DNA from: Paraburkholderia lycopersici
Lineage (GTDB): Bacteria; Pseudomonadota; Gammaproteobacteria; Burkholderiales; Burkholderiaceae
Length of the DNA stretch: 64,000 nt
Assembly: GCF_900096975.1 (NCBI RefSeq)
Contig: NZ_FMYQ01000008.1
Coordinates: 160,987-224,986 of the forward strand
Direction of reading: 5' to 3'
Positions 8,831 to 16,218 of the stretch are shown here, in pieces. Each line of letters begins with the position of its first letter. Within the stretch, counting starts at the first letter, position 1. The notes under the pieces are model-generated. The model saw only the letters and a program-made list of their open reading frames with translations. It did no database searches and had not been told where the DNA came from. A program made the position numbers and the translations under genes.

Positions 8831-8883
8831 GTTATGCAAAATGATGTTTTTTCGCATCTCGTATAACAATTCGTTATGCAAAA
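8831..8883 (+). promoter_or_regulatory. Repeated motif in the pcaH-pcaQ control region
   Basis: The 11-mer GTTATGCAAAA occurs twice, at 8831-8841 and 8873-8883, with starts exactly 42 bases apart (four helical turns). The second copy overlaps the pcaQ start codon and forms the right arm of ATAAC-N5-GTTAT at 8863-8877. TATAAC at 8862-8867 could also be a -10 box. This is a plausible PcaQ operator pair controlling both directions. Confidence 0.5.
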
Positions 8884-9898
8884 CCGGCTCGCGGACGGAC
8901 GCGTCAAATTCCGGCATCTACAGTGTTTTTTGGCGGTGGCCCAGATGGGAAGCGTCCAGCAGGCTGCCGCAAGTCTTTCGGTCACGCAGCCTGCGGTTTC
9001 GAAGACGATCGCCGAACTGGAAACGGTATTGGGCGTGAAGCTGTTCGAGCGGGGCCGTCACGGCGCGGTGCCCACGCGCGAGGGGCAGCTTTTCATGCCG
9101 CATGCGAGCGCCTGCGTGAGCGCGCTGCGCCAGGGCGTGGCCCTTCTGGCGCGCGACGACGGCGCGGTGGCGGCGACGATCGATATCGGCGTACTGCCCA
9201 CGGTGGCGACAGCCTTGCTGCCCGGCTCGTTGCGTCACTTCGGGCAGGCGTGGCCGCGCGTGAGCGTGCGGCTCGTGACGGGCGCCAATACGGAGCTGCT
9301 TGAGCGCCTGAAGGCGGGAGCGATCAGCTTCGCGGTGGGCCGTCTCGCCGATCCCGAGCGCATGGTCGGCCTGAGCTTCGAGCAGTTGTACAACGAGCCG
9401 CTCGCCGTGGTGGTGCGCGCGGGCCATCCGCTTGCGCAGGGCGCCGGGCTGCCGGCGCAGCTCGCGACGTTCCCGCTCGTGCTGCCGCCGTTCGGCACGC
9501 TGATCCGTCAGGCCGCGGATAGCCTGCTCGCCGCGTGGGGCGCGCTGCCGCTATCGGCGTTCGTCGAGTTGCTCTCGGTTTCGGTGGGGCGGGCGCTTGC
9601 GCTTCAAAATGATGCGGTGTGGTTCGTGCCCGCCGGCGCCGTGGAATACGACCTGCGGCGTGGGACGCTGGTGCGGTTGCCACTGCCTGCCGCGGGCGGC
9701 GAAGAACCGGTTGGCGTGATTCAGCGGACCGATACGCAGCCCACGCCCGCCGGGCGCGCGCTGATCGAGGCCGTTCGGCGCGCGGCGCGCGAGCGCGACA
9801 TGTTGCCGGATGGCGTTGCGGTGCCGAAGGCGCGGCGTGCCCGCACGGCCGCCACTGGCGCTAGCCCTGGCAAGCGCCAGCCTGGTGCGAAGCGCTGA
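8876..9898 (+). CDS. pcaQ: LysR-family regulator of protocatechuate genes
   Basis: PcaQ activates pca genes in response to beta-carboxymuconate or its lactone. The 340-residue protein has the LysR winged helix-turn-helix at about residues 11-70 (FRHLQCFLAV, then AAASLSVTQPAVSKTI) and a periplasmic-binding-like effector domain after residue 95. The C-terminal tail past ~315 is basic and probably disordered. Divergence from pcaHG supports the assignment. No Shine-Dalgarno is seen before ATG 8876. A TATAAC box at 8862-8867 would place transcription at or next to the start codon, so the mRNA may be leaderless. Confidence 0.9.
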   Translation: MQNRLADGRVKFRHLQCFLAVAQMGSVQQAAASLSVTQPAVSKTIAELETVLGVKLFERGRHGAVPTREGQLFMPHASACVSALRQGVALLARDDGAVAATIDIGVLPTVATALLPGSLRHFGQAWPRVSVRLVTGANTELLERLKAGAISFAVGRLADPERMVGLSFEQLYNEPLAVVVRAGHPLAQGAGLPAQLATFPLVLPPFGTLIRQAADSLLAAWGALPLSAFVELLSVSVGRALALQNDAVWFVPAGAVEYDLRRGTLVRLPLPAAGGEEPVGVIQRTDTQPTPAGRALIEAVRRAARERDMLPDGVAVPKARRARTAATGASPGKRQPGAKR

Positions 9899-9921
9899 TT
9901 CACCGAGCCATTCAGCGAGGT

Positions 9922-10584
9922 TCAGCCAGCCGACACTTTGGGCTTCGAACGTGATTTCGACGTGGCCGGCGCTTCCGGCGCGACACCCGGCAGGCGCGCG
10001 CTCGTGGCCATCCAGAGTACTTCGGCGTCTTCGTCGCTCGTGGAAATGGCCGCGTGCCCGGTGCGGCTGTCGAAGTAGAGGCTGTCGCCGGCCTCGAGGT
10101 AGGTGGGCGCGTAAAGCTCCGAATAGAGGCACACGCTGCCGCTGATCACGTAGAGAAACTCTTCGCCCTCGTGGCGGCCCCAGTCGTCGAATGCGTCGAG
10201 CGAATGCGCGGTAATACGGATGCGGAACGGCAGCATTGCCTTGTGCGCGAGATCCGTGGCGAGCAGCTCCATTTGATAGCCGCGATAGGCATGGCGCTGA
10301 CCCGCGCCGCTGCGCGTGAGCGCGCGGCGGCCGCCCGCATTGAGCTTGGGCGGCCGGCCGAACAGCTCGGCCAGGTCGATCCGGAGCCCGCCGACGATCT
10401 TCTGCAGCACGTCGAAGGTCGGTGACATCAACCCGTTTTCGACTTTCGACAACGTCGAGCGTGAGACGCCGCACAGGCGGCTGGCCGTGTCGAGCGTCAA
10501 GTCCTGGGCGACGCGCGCGGCGCGGACGCGGCGGCCGAGGTCGGAGGTCGCCGGGCTGGCGGAAGCGTTGGGCGTGGTGTCCAT
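9922..10584 (-). CDS. XRE-family regulator with C-terminal cupin sensor
   Basis: The N-terminal half carries a helix-turn-helix of the XRE type (LGRRVRAAR, then GVSRSTLSKVENG, about residues 17-70). The C-terminal half is a cupin barrel with an H-E-G-E-E-F block and a later TGHAAIS strand. Such XRE-cupin regulators sense small metabolites and usually repress nearby uptake or amino-acid and polyamine genes. It is convergent with pcaQ, and the small gene at 10907 is divergent. A longer start at 10653 is possible, but neither start has a clear ribosome site. I prefer 10584 because it leaves a family-like short N-terminus. The regulated target is not visible here. Confidence 0.82.
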   Translation of the reverse strand: MDTTPNASASPATSDLGRRVRAARVAQDLTLDTASRLCGVSRSTLSKVENGLMSPTFDVLQKIVGGLRIDLAELFGRPPKLNAGGRRALTRSGAGQRHAYRGYQMELLATDLAHKAMLPFRIRITAHSLDAFDDWGRHEGEEFLYVISGSVCLYSELYAPTYLEAGDSLYFDSRTGHAAISTSDEDAEVLWMATSARLPGVAPEAPATSKSRSKPKVSAG

Positions 10585-10714
10585 GAGGGAGGTTTGGGAA
10601 CTGGCGAAATGCGCAGATTTGGCAGGTGGGCCGCGCGACGTGTTTCCGATCATATCAAACGACTGGCCATACGAAGCTCCGCCGGCGCCGCTGTGCGGCG
10701 GTCACTGCACCAGA

Positions 10715-10830
10715 CGATTAATGGCAAATTAAATAGGCAGATTTAACAATATTTAAAATTCTATCGATGGATTATTTGACATATTTTAAAATTTTTCCTA
10801 TGAGATATTAGAGTGTAAACTCAATATGCG
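10715..10830. other. AT-rich island upstream of the small gene at 10907
   Basis: This stretch is dominated by A and T, with runs such as TTTAACAATATTTAAAATT, inside a strongly GC-rich window. It holds the promoter at 10776-10804. Such islands are typical H-NS binding targets in GC-rich proteobacteria. Confidence 0.55.
10776..10804 (+). promoter_or_regulatory. Near-consensus sigma70 promoter
   Basis: A perfect -35 box TTGACA at 10776-10781 is followed by a 17-base spacer and TATGAG at 10799-10804. It would drive the gene starting at 10907 with a leader of about 95 bases. Confidence 0.65.
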
Positions 10831-10906
10831 TCCATGCGCCGCGCCTGACACAGAATTTGATATTTATCATGGTAATCAAATGATGTGGATCAAGTGGAGA
10901 AGTCAA

Positions 10907-11110
10907 ATGCATGACGAGCGACTTGAATTATTGTTGGCAATCTCTCGAAGAACGCTGGGCATCGAACGTTTCGAACTGACCGGCAAACCTACCGCCGACG
11001 TGCATCTCGTGAATGCCGAGGACGTTGGCCGCGCGCTGGAGTCGGCGTATGACGCGGGGCTTCTCGTCGGTTACCGGATGTGCCGCGCGGGATGCGAGCA
11101 AGGCGCCTGA
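10907..11110 (+). CDS. Small conserved protein, DUF6900-like
   Basis: The 67-residue product starts at an ATG preceded by GGAGA (10896-10900). An upstream in-frame ATG would add 27 residues, but those read through leader sequence and look non-coding. The core pattern (LLLAISRRTLGIERFE, later a V-x-x-ALESAYDAG helix) resembles the DUF6900 group of small proteins common in Burkholderiaceae. No biochemical function is known. It has its own strong promoter in AT-rich DNA and its own terminator, so it is a single-gene unit that may be expressed strongly or under silencing control. Confidence 0.65.
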   Translation: MHDERLELLLAISRRTLGIERFELTGKPTADVHLVNAEDVGRALESAYDAGLLVGYRMCRAGCEQGA

Positions 11111-11134
11111 ATATCGCGCGAGGCAATTTCAGGG

Positions 11135-11164
11135 ACGGCGTCCTTTAGCGGGCGCCGTTTTTTT
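11135..11164 (+). terminator. Intrinsic terminator of the small gene at 10907
   Basis: A 9-bp stem with one G-T pair (11135-11143 with 11150-11158) and a 6-nt loop is followed by a run of T. It begins 24 bases past the stop. Confidence 0.85.
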
Positions 11165-11258
11165 GTGTTTACAAAAAACGATAAGAAACACTTGTCCGTG
11201 GATCAATGCGTGAAGCGTCGGCGGAAATCAAGACTTGCGGTGGCGAATGGAACGGGAG

Positions 11259-11765
11259 TCAAACCAGTCGCCGCAACGGTTCGATCGACCAGTCGTGCGG
11301 CACGCCGTGCACGGCGAAAAACCAGGCCGCCACCCACGACGCGGCGACGACAATCAGATCGCATCGGCCGCTGCGCCACCAGTTCAGTGAATGCCGCTGA
11401 AAAATCCACGGCACGCCAAGCGGATTGGGCCAGTCGGCGAGCAGATGAATCACGCCTCCGCAGGCAAAGCCGAACGCGGGCGCCGCGACAGGAAAATGCC
11501 CCAGCGTGTGAAACGACCACAGGAGCAGCGAGCACCAGCCGATGCCCCAGTGCGTGAGTGTGCGATGGGTGATCCAGAGGCGCCGCTTCTTGCGCCACCA
11601 CGCCACTTCGAGCCAGTCGGGCGCCGATCCGCCCGCGACGCCTGCCACGAAAGCGAGCGCGGCGCAAAGATGCCATGGGCTGTCGGCGCCCTGATGCGTG
11701 ACGATCGCGGCGGCGATGACGCCGGCGGCCCAACCCGTCGCGTGGTGTGCGGTGCCTGATGCCAT
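11259..11765 (-). CDS. YdjM/YbcI-like membrane-bound putative metal-dependent hydrolase
   Basis: The 168-residue protein has about four hydrophobic segments and the family pattern of PF04307: an early HHATG motif, a central THRTLTHW block, and a later HLLADWPNP block with conserved His and Asp that could bind a metal. E. coli YdjM is an SOS-controlled inner-membrane member; the reaction is not established for the family. The start codon follows no strong ribosome site. It precedes no obvious partner: the lipoprotein gene upstream on the same strand is 120 bases away. I see no clear LexA box in that gap. Confidence 0.75.
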   Translation of the reverse strand: MASGTAHHATGWAAGVIAAAIVTHQGADSPWHLCAALAFVAGVAGGSAPDWLEVAWWRKKRRLWITHRTLTHWGIGWCSLLLWSFHTLGHFPVAAPAFGFACGGVIHLLADWPNPLGVPWIFQRHSLNWWRSGRCDLIVVAASWVAAWFFAVHGVPHDWSIEPLRRLV

Positions 11766-11885
11766 GAAGCGGAGTATTGCGAAGTCGAAGGGGGCGCAAT
11801 CTTCGCAGATGTGTCGCCTTTATGACAGGGGCAATACGCGGTTTATCGTGCGGCGCGCACTGCCGCGCCGGACAGCGTCAGCGCG

Positions 11886-12242
11886 TCAGGTCGTGCAGCG
11901 CGCGACATCGAAGCGCAGTTCTTCTTCGGGCGGATCGTTCGATGCGGAAGCACCGTACGTCACGCGAATCACCGAGCCGTGGCCGTTTGGCGTGAGCGTG
12001 ACGACGTACGACGCGTCGGAGCGCGAGCCCACGCTCAACTCGGTCGTATTGCCGTCACGCGACGTGTGTACGCGCGGGAGGCGGCCTTCGAGGCAGTTCG
12101 CGACGGAAGCCGCCGAACGCGCCGACGAAGCGTAGATCATCGGCTCGCTGTTCGATGCGGTGCCGGACGGCGGCGCCGATCCGCATGCGGCGATGAGTGC
12201 GAGCGGGGTTGCGGCGAGGAGGCGTCGAAGGGGCGTATTCAT
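11886..12242 (-). CDS. Small lipoprotein of unknown function
   Basis: The 118-residue product begins with a basic tip, a hydrophobic stretch and the lipobox L-I-A-A-C near residue 20, so it should be exported, lipidated and anchored in the envelope. After a Ser/Thr-rich linker the mature part contains two cysteines (NCLEGRLP and the C-terminal ARCTT) that could pair. It also has a beta-rich section (ASYVVTLTPNGHGSVIRVTYG). I do not recognise a named domain. Start 12242 was chosen because it begins the signal peptide; a longer frame upstream lacks coding character. Regulation is not visible. Confidence 0.7.
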   Translation of the reverse strand: MNTPLRRLLAATPLALIAACGSAPPSGTASNSEPMIYASSARSAASVANCLEGRLPRVHTSRDGNTTELSVGSRSDASYVVTLTPNGHGSVIRVTYGASASNDPPEEELRFDVARCTT

Positions 12243-12406
12243 GAGTGGCAGGTCAAGCAACGTGCGAGGGCGAATGCCGGGAAGTATACGCACGCAGCCG
12301 TGCCGCGAGACGTAAAAAGATGAAACAGCGAGATGGCGCGGCGAGAGAAAGCGCCGAGGCGTCATGCCAGCCGGCTGGAAACAGATACCCATGAAAGGAA
12401 ACGCGC

Positions 12407-12442
12407 AAAAAAAACGCACATGCGGTTATGCCGCATGTGCGT
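12407..12442 (-). terminator. Intrinsic terminator of the porin gene
   Basis: A perfect 12-bp stem (12414-12425 with 12431-12442) with a 5-nt loop is followed on the minus strand by seven or more T. It starts 56 bases after the porin stop. Confidence 0.9.
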
Positions 12443-12497
12443 GTGCGAGGGTTGGGCGGAACGGCGGATCGCGCCGTCTGCCCGATCGCCGTAGCGA

Positions 12498-13664
12498 TTA
12501 GAAGCGGTGACGCAGACCGACCGTGGCGGCGATCTGGTTGTTCGTCGACGACGCCGGCAGCGTGTTGATGGCTGCCACGTTCGCAACCGGAGCGCCGTCT
12601 GCATCGCCCAGATAACCCGAAGCGTGCTGGTACACGCCAGCCAGGTACACGTCGGTACGCTTGCTGAGCGAATAGTCCGTGCCGAGGACGACGGTGTGCC
12701 ACTTCGGCGACTGGTTGCCGCCGCTCGTGCCGCTCACGGTGCCGTCGGTGTACGTGTACGAGCCGATCATGGCGAGAGCCGGGGTCAGGTGGTATGCGCC
12801 GTTGAGTTCGAAGTTGTCGAGGTGCAGGTTCAGGCCGCTGTTGATGCCGCCCAGTGCCACGCCGCCGCTGCTGAGGCCGCCGAGGCCATCGATCTGCGCG
12901 TGCGTCCACACGAAGCCGACTGCTGCCGGACCGAACGCGTAGTTGGCGCCGACACCGAAGGTGCGCTGCAGGCGGGCCTGGATATTCGTGTTACCCGCCG
13001 TTGCGCCGGCCGAATTGATGGCGTTCGGATTGTTGTTGTTCTGCTGTGTATAGGCAGCAGCGACGTTCAACGGACCATAACTGTACTTGCCGCCGACGCT
13101 CCACGCGCGACCGTTCGCGAAGTCGCCCGGAGTGTTACTGAAGCTGTACAGGCCGCCGAATTCAAAGCCGGCGTAGTTCGCGCTCGAGTACTTGACAGCG
13201 TTGTTGAGCGAGAACGTCGACGAGAGGTTGTCGTTATCGAACGGGTGGCCGGCCAGGTTGGCGCCGGGGCCGGCGCCTTCCAGCGACAGCGGTGCCAGAT
13301 AATCGACGACGGAGTCATATTGACGGCCGAGGGTCACCGTACCGAACTGGTCGCTTTGCAGACCAACGTATGCCTGACGGTTGAAGATGGTGTTGTTCTG
13401 GTTGAACCTGCCGTTGTTCAGGTTGAAGCCGCTTTCCAACTTGAAGATCGCCTTCAGGCCGCCGCCGAGGTCTTCGGCGCCACGCAGGCCGAAGTAGTTG
13501 TACGACAGGCCACCGCTATTTTGCAGCCATGCGCTGTGACCAGCGGCATTGTTGGCATAGGCAATGCCGGCATCCAGCGAGCCATACAGAGTCACGCTGC
13601 TTTGCGCGTGCGCGCTCATTGCAAATGCACTGAGAACGCCAGCGAGGATAAGGGTTTTTTTCAT
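12498..13664 (-). CDS. Outer-membrane porin, Gram-negative OmpC-like family
   Basis: The 388-residue protein has a classic signal peptide cut after AHA (residues 1-20) and then QSSVTLYGSLDAGI, the standard start of Burkholderiaceae trimeric porins. A chain of amphipathic beta strands follows (GLRGAEDLGGGLKAIF, FNRQAYVGLQSDQFG, LGRQYD), and the chain ends in HRF with the terminal Phe used for outer-membrane assembly. The start ATG has CCGGAG upstream. The gene is monocistronic with a strong terminator. Substrate selectivity cannot be read from sequence. The long upstream region carries a good small-RNA candidate on the other strand (14053-14119) and a weaker one near 13927-13967. Confidence 0.95.
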   Translation of the reverse strand: MKKTLILAGVLSAFAMSAHAQSSVTLYGSLDAGIAYANNAAGHSAWLQNSGGLSYNYFGLRGAEDLGGGLKAIFKLESGFNLNNGRFNQNNTIFNRQAYVGLQSDQFGTVTLGRQYDSVVDYLAPLSLEGAGPGANLAGHPFDNDNLSSTFSLNNAVKYSSANYAGFEFGGLYSFSNTPGDFANGRAWSVGGKYSYGPLNVAAAYTQQNNNNPNAINSAGATAGNTNIQARLQRTFGVGANYAFGPAAVGFVWTHAQIDGLGGLSSGGVALGGINSGLNLHLDNFELNGAYHLTPALAMIGSYTYTDGTVSGTSGGNQSPKWHTVVLGTDYSLSKRTDVYLAGVYQHASGYLGDADGAPVANVAAINTLPASSTNNQIAATVGLRHRF

Positions 13665-13926
13665 GCTTTTTCTCCGGTCAGTACTGGGGTAGATCTCACG
13701 CCCGAATATTCTGGAAATCGGTTTCGTGTTCTGTTGATTCGCCACGAAGTTTAAGCCCGTGATTTCGGGGATTCACCCTGATCGCCGCAATAATGGCGAT
13801 ACCTCATTTCGGAATCAGCATCAATTGCGGTAAGTTGTTGCATATAAAGAAGTTTTTATTTGATTATCTGGTGCGGCAAAATGTGACGCCATGAAAATCC
13901 GTTGTGTGCTCGCCACGGTGCGGCAA

Positions 13927-13967
13927 ATCCGCGCGGAGATTGCCATAGCGCGGATGTCTGTTTTTTT
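13927..13967 (+). terminator. Terminator-like hairpin upstream of the porin
   Basis: A perfect 8-bp stem (13927-13934 with 13948-13955) is followed by GTCTG and seven T. No coding frame precedes it on this strand. A weak promoter, TTGCAT at 13838-13843 and GATTAT at 13862-13867, could give a transcript of about 95 nt ending here. Confidence 0.45.
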
Positions 13968-14017
13968 CAAGTACGATTCTCGCTGTTTTGTGGAAGGTAC
14001 TGTTCCAGATCCCGGTC

Positions 14018-14046
14018 TGAACAGCAGCGTTACGCGGCGCTACAAT
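14018..14046 (+). promoter_or_regulatory. Promoter of the putative small RNA near 14053
   Basis: A TGAACA -35-like box at 14018-14023 is followed by a 17-base spacer and TACAAT at 14041-14046. The predicted start is near 14053. Confidence 0.5.
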
Positions 14047-14052
14047 TTCTTC

Positions 14053-14119
14053 AGCCCTCGACCAAGGGTGGTCTTTTTTCATCTGTTTTTACGCGGCTCT
14101 CGGGCCGCGTTTTTTTTTA
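14053..14119 (+). ncRNA. Putative small RNA of about 65 nt
   Basis: The segment between promoter 14018-14046 and the T run at 14108-14118 has no start codon or ribosome site. It holds a first small hairpin (GACCA, loop AGGG, TGGTC at 14060-14073) followed by six T, then a single-stranded U-rich piece, then a perfect 7-bp terminator hairpin. This is the shape of an Hfq-dependent trans-acting RNA. It lies divergent from the porin gene; control of that or another porin is a guess. Expression is not proven. Confidence 0.5.
14091..14119 (+). terminator. Strong intrinsic terminator of the putative small RNA
   Basis: A perfect 7-bp stem (14091-14097 with 14104-14110) and a 6-nt loop are followed by an uninterrupted run of T. 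There is no open reading frame just upstream for it to serve. Confidence 0.8.
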
Positions 14120-14284
14120 CGAAAATCAATATTAATTGACTGTGCACCATGGAATGGTGCGTTACGAAAATCGCAAGAATAAAAATCGCCTGCCGATATC
14201 GGATTTGGAGTGGGGATAATCGGAATGGGGCAGGCTCACGGGCGCAGTGCCCGGTGTGCGCGGCGATCCGGGTAGAATCTTGCC

Positions 14285-14304
14285 CTTGCCCGGCGACGGG
14301 CAAG
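14285..14304 (+). promoter_or_regulatory. Leader hairpin with GNRA tetraloop
   Basis: A perfect 8-bp stem (14285-14292 with 14297-14304) closes a GCGA tetraloop, 28 bases before the start of the gene at 14333. A TAGAAT box at 14273-14278 just upstream could be its -10. Confidence 0.45.
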
Positions 14305-14332
14305 CCTCGCAGAACCCGATGAAAGCCTCGCC

Positions 14333-14854
14333 ATGACCGATTCCCCACCCTCAGCCGCCCCCGATTTCTCCACCGATGACCCCGCCGCCGAAGCCGAGGT
14401 GATTCAGGAAGCGCGTCTGTGGCGCAAGGACGGCTGGACGGCTCGCGTGATCAAAAATGAGGACGACGACGGCTGGGCCGTCGAAATGATCAAGGACGGG
14501 GAGCCGGAACCCGCGCTGGTAGGCCCATGGACCATGGGCCGCGACAAGAAGAATCCCAAGCCGCTCGATACGTCGGCGTTCAATACGCTCGTGAAGACCG
14601 CCTCCGAGGTGCTGCGCCGCCACGAACAGCAACTGCGCGCGCTGCTGCACAAGCGCGTGAGCGTGCAGACGGCCAACGGCGACGTGGACGTGACGCTCGA
14701 CATCGTGCCCGATGAGTACGAGCCCTATGCGCTGCTCAGCGCGCTCGACGCGTTTGGGGGGCAGCTCGCCCAGGCGCGCGTCGCGCCGAACTTCAAGCTG
14801 ACGAAGGCGCGAGCCGAGGCTTGGGCCGAGGACGGCTTTGGGCGCGTCGAATAG
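14333..14854 (+). CDS. Conserved protein of unknown function
   Basis: The 173-residue product has an acidic, disordered N-terminus (about 1-25). A compact section follows with RLWRKDGWTARVIKNEDDDGWAVEMIKDGEPEPALVGPW in pieces around residues 28-66, then a helical segment (FNTLVKTASEVLRRHEQQLRALL, about 83-105). It ends in a mixed region. It has no signal peptide or membrane segment, so it is probably cytoplasmic. I do not recognise a named family, though the composition and codon use look native. A leader hairpin with a GCGA loop precedes it. It is convergent with the small exported protein at 14864. Confidence 0.7.
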   Translation: MTDSPPSAAPDFSTDDPAAEAEVIQEARLWRKDGWTARVIKNEDDDGWAVEMIKDGEPEPALVGPWTMGRDKKNPKPLDTSAFNTLVKTASEVLRRHEQQLRALLHKRVSVQTANGDVDVTLDIVPDEYEPYALLSALDAFGGQLAQARVAPNFKLTKARAEAWAEDGFGRVE

Positions 14855-14863
14855 CTTTCGGCC

Positions 14864-15298
14864 TCAGTCCTGCTGGCAAAAAATAGCGGTGAGGAGCGGC
14901 CCAGCGTGATGGACGATGGCGGCATTGCCCGCCGCCGTGAGGGCGGCCTGCACATTTGCCTGGGTGCCGACCACGACGGCCCCGTAGGCCGAAGCCGCGA
15001 TGGGCTTGCCGTCCCCGGTCTGGAAGAGCGGGTCGTCCTTCTGGAAGCCGACCACTGCGAACACGCTGAAGCCGTAGGCGGTCATGTGCTGGCCGCGCGC
15101 GGGCCAGAACGCGTTGATCGAGTTGCTTTCGACTTTCATGGGCTTGGGATCGATCAGCTTTCGGGCGATCAGCCCCGAGATGAACTCGTGTGCGGACTCG
15201 TTGCAGGTCAGTGAGTCTTCGATGGCGGCGGCGCGAGCGTTGCCGGCGAGAAACGGCAGGATAGCGAGGAAAAGGGCGATGAAGGAAAAACGTTTCAT
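14864..15298 (-). CDS. Small exported protein of unknown function
   Basis: The 144-residue frame begins MKRFSF, then a hydrophobic core and a cleavage site after NARA or ARAA (about residue 25), so it is a secreted or periplasmic protein. The mature part carries two cysteines, one near the N-terminus (LTCNES) and one at the C-terminus (IFCQQD), that could form a disulfide. It has several small hydrophobic patches. No known family is recognised. An in-frame ATG nine bases earlier is an alternative start; neither has a clear ribosome site. It is divergent from the lipid operon starting at 15517, with about 220 bases between. Confidence 0.6.
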   Translation of the reverse strand: MKRFSFIALFLAILPFLAGNARAAAIEDSLTCNESAHEFISGLIARKLIDPKPMKVESNSINAFWPARGQHMTAYGFSVFAVVGFQKDDPLFQTGDGKPIAASAYGAVVVGTQANVQAALTAAGNAAIVHHAGPLLTAIFCQQD

Positions 15299-15516
15299 TG
15301 AATACATGGCGAAAGTGCGTGCGCCGGAGCCGGAATGCCGCGGCCGCACAACGACCGGGCCGGCGCGAAGGGTTGCACTCTACGCGTGTTCGGGCAAGTT
15401 CGCTCGCGGCGCTGCGGGACTTCGATCGGCGCCGTATCTTACATGGCGTAAGGTCGCTGGTGCCTGAACGTCGGAAAACCTGCAAGTTTTCTGGAAGCCG
15501 TATATATTTCCCGGTT

Positions 15517-16218
15517 ATGACTGGAAAAGACAAATCTGTAAAAGCGGCTCCGCGGGCGGTGCCGTTGCCGCGCACCTGGGACGCGCGCGCGGCGCGCTGG
15601 CTCGTGACGCCGCTCGTCCCTACGCGCGTCACCCCGAATCACCTGACCACACTGCGACTTCTGATCGGCGTTGCCGGCGCATTCTTCCTGGCGCGCGGCA
15701 ATTTTTTGCACGTCAATATTGGCGCATTTCTGATCGTTTTGTCGAATTTTGTTGATCATACCGACGGCGAGCTGGCCCGTATCAGCGGCAAAACCAGCCG
15801 CATTGGCCATTTCTACGATCTCGCAGCCGACGCGCTCGTCACCGTCCTGCTGTTCCTCGGCATGGGCTGCGGGCTCGGCGCCATGGCTGCGGCCACGGGC
15901 GCCGAATGGCGCGTGCCGCCGGCCGCGCTTGGCGGCATCGCTGGCGTGGCCGTCGCCGTGATCTTTTTCTTGCGCATGCGCATCGAGGAAATGGCCGGCA
16001 AGGCGGGAACGCAACAGGCTTTTGTCGGCGGCTTCGAAACCGAGGACGTGCTGTATCTGCTACCCCTTGTCACGCTGACGGGTGTCGTCTCGCCGTTCAT
16101 CATCGCGGCTTCTATTGGGGCGCCGCTGTTCGCGATCTGGGTCGTAATCGACTATGTGCGCGTGATGCGCCGCATGCGCCCCGGCAAGCAAACCAGTCAG
16201 GTGTGGATCAGCCGATGA
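15517..16218 (+). CDS. CDP-alcohol phosphatidyltransferase family membrane enzyme
   Basis: Enzymes of this family move a phospho-alcohol group from a CDP-activated donor to an alcohol acceptor in the membrane. The complete signature is present: D80-x2-D83-G84-x2-A87-R88-x8-G97-x3-D101-x3-D105. Hydrophobic helices lie before and after it. Length is 233 residues, normal for the family. The start at 15517 (MTGKDK) places a basic N-terminus before the first helix. It is first in a four-gene unit and overlaps the next gene by four bases (ATGA). The nucleotidyltransferase at 18061 suggests that the CDP substrate is a CDP-linked headgroup made by the same operon, rather than CDP-diacylglycerol. Confidence 0.92.
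   Translation: MTGKDKSVKAAPRAVPLPRTWDARAARWLVTPLVPTRVTPNHLTTLRLLIGVAGAFFLARGNFLHVNIGAFLIVLSNFVDHTDGELARISGKTSRIGHFYDLAADALVTVLLFLGMGCGLGAMAAATGAEWRVPPAALGGIAGVAVAVIFFLRMRIEEMAGKAGTQQAFVGGFETEDVLYLLPLVTLTGVVSPFIIAASIGAPLFAIWVVIDYVRVMRRMRPGKQTSQVWISR

Noticed and set aside
11165..11557. Plus-strand open frame over the end of the YdjM-like gene
   Set aside because: Arg-rich shadow of a clear membrane protein gene on the other strand.
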